From positions 62,001 through 126,000 of the forward strand of contig JAZKJV010003122.1 of the NCBI GenBank assembly GCA_037367405.1: a DNA stretch of 64,000 nt. The letters are read 5' to 3'. The notes beneath the pieces are model-generated. The model had not been told where the DNA came from and ran no database searches. It worked only from the letters and a program-made list of their open reading frames with translations. The stretch comes from Ottelia alismoides. Its lineage: Eukaryota; Streptophyta; Magnoliopsida; Alismatales; Hydrocharitaceae. Below are positions 56,801 to 64,000 of the stretch, one piece after another. Within the stretch, counting starts at the first letter, position 1; the number at the start of each line of letters is the position of its first letter. Made by a program: the position numbers and the translations under genes.

Positions 56801-58112
56801 TGCCCATGAGTATGTCCTAAAACCAAGAGACGATGGATCAAAAATGGCTCGACAGTTCAAATCCTTCGTAATCTGGCTAATGGACAGTAAATTCATAGAG
56901 AAATCAGGAGCATATAACACATTCTGTAATCGCATGGAGGGCATTAAAGTAATCTCCTCGTGTCCTATAATCGGGGAATGTGTCCCATTAGCTATCACCA
57001 CAGTCCGCCCTGAAGGAACCTCTCTATATGCAGTAAGCTGCTCTTTGTCCCTACATAGGTGATGTGTCGCTCCATAGTCCACAATCCATTCTGTAAGCAT
57101 AGAACCATCACAAGAGGTGAGAACATAAGAACTACCTGACGTACTGGCTGTAGCGGATGTACTGGCAGAAACAAAGGCTGCAACATCTGATTGGCCTCCT
57201 GAAGCTGTGTCAGGAGGCATGATGTTCCTCAGTCTGGCAACGAGATCATCGAAACGCTAGTACAAAGAAGAAAGTGCCGGTGACTCAACTTGTGCTGCTA
57301 CTCGAGCCGATGCTGGAAACCCATGCTTAGAGTAGCATGTATCCTCAGAATGGCTAGGACGGTGACAGTACGTGTAGGGCTGACAGATCCGACCCCCACG
57401 GCCACGGGGACCACGTCCACGAAAGGTAGATGAGCCACCTCCTCCTCTGGAAGCAGCCATCACTGAAGGTGTCTGGGTAGTAGTAGAGCTCGGGACGGTG
57501 ATTCGACTAAGTCGACGAAAAGCTTCCTCCATGGGAGGAATAGTGACGTTAGCAAGAATCTGAGAGCGTGCAGCATCGACTCTGGATCAAGTGCAACCAG
57601 GAATACACCCACCATGGTAGCAATCCTGTATGTCTTTTGCTGCTCGGGAGTAGCCGTCAAGGGCATGAAGCTATGTAGCTTCTCAAACATTCCTCGTAGG
57701 GATGTGTACAGTGAGTGGAGAGGATGTCCATTATGTTTGACCGTAAAAATATCATGCTGCAAGCCTGCAACTGTAATATCTTGGTCTCATTCCGTGCCTA
57801 AGAATATGTCGCGGCCAGATTATCCCACACTGCCTTTGTTGTGGGTTGATGCAGTATGTCGTTGGCGATCTCTATCGTCAACGTCCCAAATAGCCAGACT
57901 TTGGCATATGCGTCGTCCGCCTCCCATGTGGCGTGAATCCTTGTTTTCTCCGTCGGCTCATCATCGGTAAGGATATGTTTCTTACCATTGGACTTCATGA
58001 GGCTCATGAACTGCATAGCCCAGAGCTCATAGTTTGTCCCGTCCACATTGACAATCGGTGTCGGACCTCTGAAGGCACCTGTGGCGGGTACGTCGACTTT
58101 GTTTTATGACAT
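53870..58112 (-). pseudogene. Gag-pol of element D, decayed
   Basis: The start at 58112 is followed at once by a stop (ATG TCA TAA). Gag then reads TNYELWAMQFMSLMKSNGKK and PTTKAVWDNLAATY, with shifts near 57785 and 57570, to the knuckle YTYCHRPSHSEDTCYSKHGF (first Cys lost; near 57350). Protease WIVDYGATHHLCRD (near 57085) has Tyr after the catalytic Asp. Integrase is open at 56807-55557: CKACQLGKHH, FELVHIDIWG, RSDNAKEFC, QENGVAERKHR, VFVGYSRTQKGYH and a proline hinge (55700-55750). RT 55550-54441 has YVDDIVIVRDD (near 54815). RNase H 54425-53960 has ADADYAGCPKDRKSTSG and HERTKHIEVDC. No full protein can be made. Confidence 0.92.
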
Positions 58113-58265
58113 GATGCCGAATGAAGATCACAGGGTATGTAGACTAAGAGAAATTTGTGTCTACAATGACATATGGGGATTTGATTGCATATGTAGACCT
58201 ATGAAATCAAATCCATCATCCGAGTTGCGCGAAGAAGACGAAAGTCAATGACGGGGACCGACGGC
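58113..58265 (-). other. Leader of element D, gag-side part with hairpin
   Basis: The stem-loop GGATTTGATT / AATCAAATCC (58176-58185 and 58205-58214) has loop TGTAGAC (58191-58197) and partner GTCTACA at 58158-58164, 45 bases before the gag start. It is cut at 58265 by the solo LTR. Confidence 0.85.
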
Positions 58266-59406
58266 TGATGAATCCACATTTCATCATCTTTATTCTATCA
58301 TTTTGGCACCAAAAACCCTAGCAAATGCCTGTAAATAGCCTTAAAGATAGCATCTTAGCATTCATACATGTGCAGTCAATTAGTGTATAAAATACTGTAA
58401 TTAAAGCCAAAATTATAAAATAAATAAAAGAAAAGAAAAATAAAATATTGTAAATATTTTATGATCCGAAACCCCGAGACCTAGGCATCTTGATGAATAG
58501 GTCGACAAGGAATAAAGTAGGGGAGATAAGGGTCAAATACCTGTATTTATTTTATTCATTCTTTATCCATTTTGGGACCTATTTTTGGTTCCAGTGTTTA
58601 TACATCAAATAAAGAAACTTTGCACATGAAAGTTGTAGATAATAAAATAAAGAAAAATACAAAATTGATTTCACAAAAAAATAATGTACAGATAAAAAGT
58701 TATAATCTGAATAAAATCCAGAATCCCAACTTCCCAGACCCGTATCTCACAACTGACAACTCCAAATGCAGCATACTCACCTTTAATTGTATATAGAATA
58801 AAATAATCTATCCAATGGTGGTGGTTTCGCATTTGGCGGAGCTACGGTTTGAAAGTTGAGTTTTGGACCCTCATTGTATAGCTGTACTGATTAAAATATT
58901 CAATTTATTATTTATTTATTATTTTATATTTTTAATATTTTTATAATTATGTAAATATTGCTTATCATAACTCTGTGCATTAAAATTAGAATAAAAAGGC
59001 AAAGAAAAATACAAACAAAAATAAACTTATATAGATTATACAGGTATTATACCTATATGTATACCTATACAATACACCCTTATATTTTATTAAATATACA
59101 GAACATATCAGAAAAATTAAATAAAAATATATTTGTGTATATAAAAGTATTTTATAATTTTAGAAAATACTAAATAAAAATAATAAAATTAAAAGACACA
59201 AAATAAAAATAAAATGCTAAAACACATAGGTATTATACCTATAAAGGGGTAAAAAGTGAACTTATAAAGATACACCTCATAAAATTAATTAAAAATCACT
59301 ATAAAATAGTTCATAAAATTATAAAAACTTTTCATTTTATAACCTAACTGAAATAACACCATTTACTATTTTAAAATGATTTATTAACATATTTTTCCAG
59401 GGTTTT

Positions 59407-59436
59407 TCCTGGTTGGTCCACGTGGACCAACCAGGA
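59407..59436. repeat. Perfect 30-bp palindrome centred on a G-box
   Basis: The two halves are exact reverse complements, centred on GGTCCACGTGGACC, which contains the plant G-box CACGTG. Confidence 0.9.
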
Positions 59437-59442
59437 GGGTCT

Positions 59443-59466
59443 GAGAGTTGACCTCGGTCAACTCTC
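59443..59466. repeat. Inverted repeat with W-box-like cores
   Basis: GAGAGTTGACC and GGTCAACTCTC, separated by two bases. TTGACC resembles the W-box core. It lies 6 bases after the G-box palindrome. Confidence 0.85.
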
Positions 59467-60641
59467 TGACCCAGCCCCTGTGGCTTGTCAGAATGTGTTG
59501 ACCCCACATCTTCATCCTTTTTTCGAGGTTGAGCCTTTCACCAAAACTCGATACGTCCTTCACGACTTTTGCAACGCTAGCATCAAGGATTCACGCCCAA
59601 GCGTCACCTTGGGTCGCAGATCGCTGCAGCTCCCGTTCATCCTCGTTCTTTGGACCACCCGCGTCAACCATTCAAAACGACCCCCTTGACTTCATTCGAA
59701 AATTAAACCCCAGTTGTGACCTAATCCCTCCATCTCTCTGAGTCCCTGACCGGCTGGTGGTGACAGCATCTCGCCCGCGTCATCGGAGACGAGCGGGGCA
59801 AGGTCTGGGTGTTCCTCCAACCTCCGGTGGTCCAAGCCGTCGAGGTACATTCTCCCTCGCCCTCCTGGGCTTGAGGCCGTTTTATTCCCATCGTTTTCGT
59901 TTTCATTTCGTTCCTTGCAGTCAGCACTTCATTTCCCCCCGTTTATCCATCTCAATCGCGTGTCGATTCGCCAAATCGACAGTCGGCCGGAGCCATCTCC
60001 GGCCACCGTCACTCTTTGCGCCAAACGCCTCCGCACACCCCCTTTTTCTTTGTGCCACAAGATCGGGGCAATTTACCCCCGATCATATCACCTTTTTTGT
60101 GCAGGTAGCGGAGCTTATTGCGGATCTGGAGCCCTTTTTGTGAGTTCGCCGGAGGTTGTTTGGGAGCTCCAGCTCCTCCCCCTTCGCCTGCGAGCTCTGG
60201 TGGCTACCGCCACCCTCTGAAGCTTCAGGCGGCCAGAGGACACCTGCAGGAAGACGGAGAGCCCATCGACCGGCCTGGAGGAGGCCGGAGGAGCCCGCGC
60301 CACCTGATCCAAACTCGCCCCGGGCGAGTTCATCTTCTGTTCTTCCAACCATCTCGCGCGCCGTCGATCTTCCGGCCGTTCTTCCCCATCAGCAGCAGCC
60401 GTCGGATGGCGGATCATCAGCACCGTCAGATCAAGGGCTGAGATCTAATCTCAGCCCTCCGCCCGCGAACCGTCATCGGCGCTCCAGGACTCGATACGTG
60501 GTCAAGTGGGATTCATCCCACCGTTCGTCAGCGCCAAAGCGGGGGTATTTTGCGAATCCTCCCCCGCATTTTGTTGTATTTTTTTGTTAGCATCTGAACT
60601 ATTCACCGCCGTTCAAAAATGTTGCGAATTTTGCATTAGGA

Positions 60642-60709
60642 GCCCCTCGATTTTTGTCATATTACATCGAGGGGCCTGCCAGGTCACGTGATTCACGCAC
60701 GTGACTTGG
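60642..60709. repeat. Two adjacent hairpins, the second with paired G-boxes
   Basis: A 10-bp stem GCCCCTCGAT / ATCGAGGGGC (60642-60651, 60666-60675), then CCAGGTCACGTG / CACGTGACTTGG (60679-60690, 60698-60709) with one mismatch and a 7-base loop. Confidence 0.85.
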
Positions 60710-62410
60710 GTAATTTGCAGGAACCTCCTAGAACTTTTTGTGTTTGCACTTTAAGTCTCAAACTTTCATCTGCAGTACTATAATTTCTGGAATTTTGCAC
60801 TTCAACCCCAAAGTATTGTATATTTGCTATTTAGTCCCTCCCAGGCGCGTGCACCGCACGCGCGTGGGTGGGCTTTTTGCCAAAAAAGGCCTTGCGGGTT
60901 TTGTAATTTGGCCCAGAAGTTATTTAATTCAGTATAATTTTTATGTGAAAATTGCGTCTATGCCCCTGGACTTCTGTCTATTTGCAATATAGTCCCTGCC
61001 AGGCCCTTAATTTGTGCTGACTTGCTCTATTTAGTTAAGGCCCCTTTTTAAGTCCAAAAATCCTTAAAAATTAGGGTTAAGCTCCTGTAGGCTTGTTCTT
61101 CCACGCCATCATTTTAGTTTTTGATTTTACTTTATTTTTTTTATTTATTAAAAATCAAAAACATGCTTAAAAGGAGCGTTTTCAATAAATACAATTCGTT
61201 CATATATATCTCTACTAGTTTTCCAACTTAATCATGTGGGTACATATGCTTGTCTGGAAGAAAGACACACTAGTGACACATGTCACCACGCTAGCCAAAA
61301 GCCCTTACCCCACTTATAGAAATGTATGCAACCTATTCAGATTCAATTGGCTTGGATTGACATGTGGTTTAGAAGCCTTATATAAAAAAAGAGGATAACA
61401 TCGCTGCAGAAAAGATATCATATTTGTCGAGATCATTAGTAAACCACTTCACAACGGTATGTTCTGGATCCGTTTAGGTAATAAGAATCTAATTCTAGAT
61501 TATGTTTCGGAGAGGATCTGACACTGCTTTATATACATATTACCATGATGCCAAAAAAATATTAAAACATCTTGAAAAATTCCAAAAAAATTCCCTAGTG
61601 TCTATTTTACCATATTTTAGTGTCAGTCCAAAAATCACTAAAAATCTTAAAAGAAAAACACTAAAAATTCAAAAACACTCAAAAACTTCAAAAAAATATA
61701 TAAAATCCTAGAAAACTCCAAAAATCACAAACTCAGTTCCTGTTTGTTTTATATTTCATTATTTTTATTTGAAAAATAGTTTGCAAAAATTTCGTGGCCG
61801 TTGTCTATTTTTAATTTCCATTTTGCTCACAACCATTACACTGTTCACTGTTCTAGTTTATTTCAGTATTTAAAAATACCAAAAACACCTTGAAAAATCC
61901 CCAAAAATCATAAAAAACAATAAAAAAAATCTTAAAAATACCAAAAACATTTTATTTCTGAATTTTTGGATATTTTTGCATATTTTTATAAATATTTTAT
62001 CTTGTCTTTTATTACATTATCTTTATTTTTCCAAAATAAAAAAAATATAAAATATAAATTATAAAAATCAGAAAATTAAAAATCAAATACAAAAATAAAA
62101 ATAAAAAAATTAAAACCCCACAAAAATTCCTTTGATTGCTTGCTTAGTGTAGACTTCACACACATTCACTTGTGCACAATTATTTGAATAACCCTGCTTG
62201 CTCCCTGTGTTCGAACTCTCTGCATACTTGTCCCTATACACCATTTGTGCAAAGTTAAAAATAAATTTTAACTCCACATTTATTTCTAATTATTGATCTT
62301 TAGTGTGGGTTAATTGTTGACTTTAATCGAGATTTGCGTGGTCGACACTTCGACTGAGTTCCCGCTTTGTGTGGAACTTAAGACCATCTAATTTCGGTTA
62401 AATCAACGGC

Positions 62411-62684
62411 ACTTGAGGCCGGCGGCTTAGGCATTCTTCAAAGGGCCCACGAGATTCAGCAGGAGGCCGCCAAGGGCTGGGCGACGGTGGCGGGGGCCTG
62501 GGTGAGGCGGTGCTGGCGATGATGGTGGTGCCCGGCAAGAAGGGGAAGGCTTGGCGACAGCGATAGGCCTTGGTGGTAGCCGGCAAGGGGCCGAGGTGGC
62601 CTCGGCGGCGCGGGCGGAGAGAGAAGAGGGGCTGGCAGGTGGGGATCTAGGGTTAAGGTATTGGAGCTCCGGTCTAGGTACGCC
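62411..62684 (-). other. Leader of element D, primer-side part
   Basis: GC-rich segment with GGCGGTGG/GGCCTGG-type repeats, ending in the group's conserved block (GGAGCTCCGGTCTAGG on the plus strand) next to the primer site. No gene seen. Confidence 0.7.
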
Positions 62685-62696
62685 GCTCTGATACCA
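62685..62696 (-). other. Primer binding site of element D
   Basis: Plus strand GCTCTGATACCA, touching the 5' LTR. Confidence 0.93.
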
Positions 62697-62852
62697 TGTT
62701 GGAAGAAAAATAAGAGATGATTTATTTCTGAGAACCCTGGGCTCTCTTATATAGAGGAGAGACCTATGGGTAAATTACATAAGGTGGAAAAACAGAAATA
62801 CAAATAAGCAAACGATACTTCTAGAATATAGAAATACACAAATATCACTACA
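62697..62852 (-). repeat. 5' LTR of element D
   Basis: 156 bp; followed by the target duplication GCATC. Confidence 0.93.
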
Positions 62853-62857
62853 GCATC

Positions 62858-64000
62858 TCTTCCATTCACTGACAATCTCAGACGCCGTAACCAACCTGCC
62901 CGTTATAGCCCTCCCCGGAATAAATGTCGAATGCTCCGGTGAGATAATCTCGTGAAGCACCATCCGCAACCGATTCGCAAGGATCTTCAAAACCACCAAG
63001 TAAATAGCATTGGACAATGCAATAAGCTTGTAATCCTCCACCTTAGTCGGTGTGCCCTTTTTGGGTGATAGAAAGATGATTGCCTTGTTCGACCTTTCAA
63101 ACCCATGTTTCCAGTTCTGAACTCCTACACATCCATGACATCCTTCTTCACCAACTCCCAAAACTCCCTGTAGAATGCCACTGGGAAGCCATCTGGACTC
63201 GACGAACCATCAGCATTCAACTGGAACAGCGCTCGTCTGGCTTCCTCTTTCGAGAACTCCGCAACCAACATCTCAGAATCCCCCCCCCCCCCCCGTAATT
63301 CGTGAAACGCCCTTCCCCTACCAACCCTAACCATGCGAGTCCTTCGCTTGGCAAAATTCTGAAAGTGCGAATGCAAAACCGAACCCACTTCCCGATCCCC
63401 CTCCACCACCACCCCCAACAGCCACCGAATGAATCATGTTTATGCGCCTTCTCTAACTAGCCATGGCGTGGAAAAACTTTGTGTTTGCATCCCCCTCCCT
63501 CAACTATCTCTGCCTGGATTTCTACCTCCAAATGATCCTTTTTGTCTTCAAAAATAATCTCCTTTAAGCATCCACCTCTTAGCAACAATTCTCAGCAGGC
63601 AGAACCCTCTTGTCCTCCAATCAGTCTAATCTGCAGATCTCGGCCTGGGCCACCATCCACCAGTTCCTCAGCGCACGGTTTGCCCTATTGAACCCCATCA
63701 AGTGACATCTGATTGCCACCAACTTGGCCGTCAATTTGACTATGGCCAATCTAGAAAGATTGCAGCTCTCCCAGAAGACCGCGACCGAATCACGAAAATT
63801 GTCCTCCAAAGACGAAGCGAAAGAAGGATTGGGGTCGCACCGCCTCCCTAGACGACCAGAATAGTGGAGTATGATCTGAATGCGCCCTGGGTAAAGCACG
63901 AACCTCCGCCAACGGGAAATCCTCCAGTGCCATCGCAGACATCAAGACTTATGAAGGCGAGATCGCGACCGTACGTTACGCCAAGTGTAAAGACATCCCG
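62858..64000 (-). pseudogene. LINE L5, linker and start of reverse transcriptase
   Basis: This is the 5' continuation of L5 across element D; reading from the window end leftwards. Pieces: SLEDNFRDSVAVFWESCNLS and NRANRALRNWW (63621-63899), EVGSVLHSHFQNFAKRRTRM and FSKEEARRALFQLNADGSSS then PDGFPVAFYREFWELVKKDV (63125-63418), and RT start FERSNKAIIFLSPKKGTPTK, LIALSNAIYLVVLKILANRL, HEIISPEHSTFIPGRAI (62880-63110). A run of 15 C at 63280-63294 lies inside it. The endonuclease domain would lie beyond 64000. Confidence 0.85.

Larger units (their letters stand above)
58266..62405 (+). mobile_element. 4.1-kb solo-LTR-like insertion in element D
   Basis: It begins TGATGAATCC, ends TTAAATCA and is flanked by the 5-bp duplication ACGGC (58261-58265, 62406-62410), the hallmark of an LTR element. 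I find no internal pol, primer site or second LTR, so a single long LTR left by recombination is the simplest reading. A TATA box (CTTATATAAAAAAAG, about 61377-61391) suggests plus orientation. AT-rich flanks surround a GC-rich middle (59400-60600) whose open frames of up to 144 codons I cannot identify. Long LTRs of this size are known in Tat/Ogre Gypsy elements; that link is inference. Confidence 0.75.
53697..62852 (-). mobile_element. Copia element D with a solo LTR in its leader
   Basis: LTRs at 53697-53853 (157 bp) and 62697-62852 (156 bp), starting TGTTGGAAGAAAAATAAG, with the target duplication GCATC at 53692-53696 and 62853-62857. They differ at about 6 positions and one indel by eye. 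It is enlarged to 9.2 kb by a 4.1-kb insertion in the leader. Gag-pol shows several stops and frameshifts. It was inserted in the RT of LINE L5. Confidence 0.95.

Noticed and set aside
59757..60590. Open frames of 128 and 144 codons as possible host or captured genes
   Set aside because: They overlap in other frames, lie in a GC-rich stretch where long open frames arise by chance, and show no motif I recognise. They are inside the solo LTR.
63280..63294. Run of 15 C as a functional element
   Set aside because: It is most simply a homopolymer expansion in a dead LINE, or a sequencing uncertainty.

Overview
This window is a nested block of transposable elements from a plant (angiosperm) nuclear genome. 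I see no host protein gene, rRNA or tRNA gene. The plant assignment rests on Ty1/Copia elements primed by initiator tRNA-Met (TGGTATCAGAGC), Ty3/Gypsy chromoviruses with a C-terminal chromodomain-like module, plant-type LINEs with a zf-RVT domain, a TRIM, and small Mutator-style MITEs. The species cannot be named from the sequence. The element names E, O, A, B, C, D, G1, G2 and L1-L5 are mine.

Layout. 1-3195: 5' part of a decayed plus-strand Copia element (E). 3196-4332: minus-strand LINE fragment (L1). 4333 to about 33126: an old minus-strand Copia element (O). Its 3' LTR is split by Copia element A (5562-22291, minus, TSD TTTAT). A in turn holds a 213-bp MITE (5917-6129) and a complete-length chromovirus G1 (9666-21156, plus, TSD CTCAT, 3.6-kb LTRs). 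O's reverse transcriptase is split by the nearly intact Copia element B (24881-30277, plus, TSD GTATC), whose gag holds a 225-bp MITE. A second copy of that MITE lies at 33791-34015. 34057-48794: chromovirus G2 (minus, TSD ATTAT), interrupted by LINE L2 (36343-37876) and by the nearly intact Copia element C (39576-44603, minus, TSD GCATA). 48795-50363: unassigned DNA with a TATA box and a purine-rich tract. 50364-64000: minus-strand LINE L5, running off the window. It is interrupted by LINE L4, by an inverted pair of TRIMs (51461-52600, TSD GGTTG) and by Copia element D (53697-62852, TSD GCATC). D's leader carries a 4.1-kb solo-LTR-like insertion (58266-62405, TSD ACGGC).

How the parts work. 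A, B, C, D and E belong to one Copia group: 144-157 bp LTRs, a GC-rich leader, and a single gag-pol frame in the order GAG, zinc knuckle, PR, INT, RT, RH. B and C each keep this frame except for one in-frame stop at different codons (B also carries the MITE). G1 and G2 are chromoviruses with the order PR-RT-RH-INT-intron-chromodomain; G1 has lost nearly all of gag.

Most interesting: (i) a stem-loop with a conserved GTCTACA loop and a downstream TGTAGAC partner, a possible pseudoknot, 44-45 nt before the gag start in A, B, C and D, with compensating stem changes; (ii) two short MITE types with 9-bp TSDs built from CGG-containing iterations; (iii) a GT-AG intron at the same codon boundary in both chromoviruses; (iv) an inverted TRIM dimer sharing a single TSD; (v) palindromes and hairpins with G-box cores in the 4.1-kb solo LTR.
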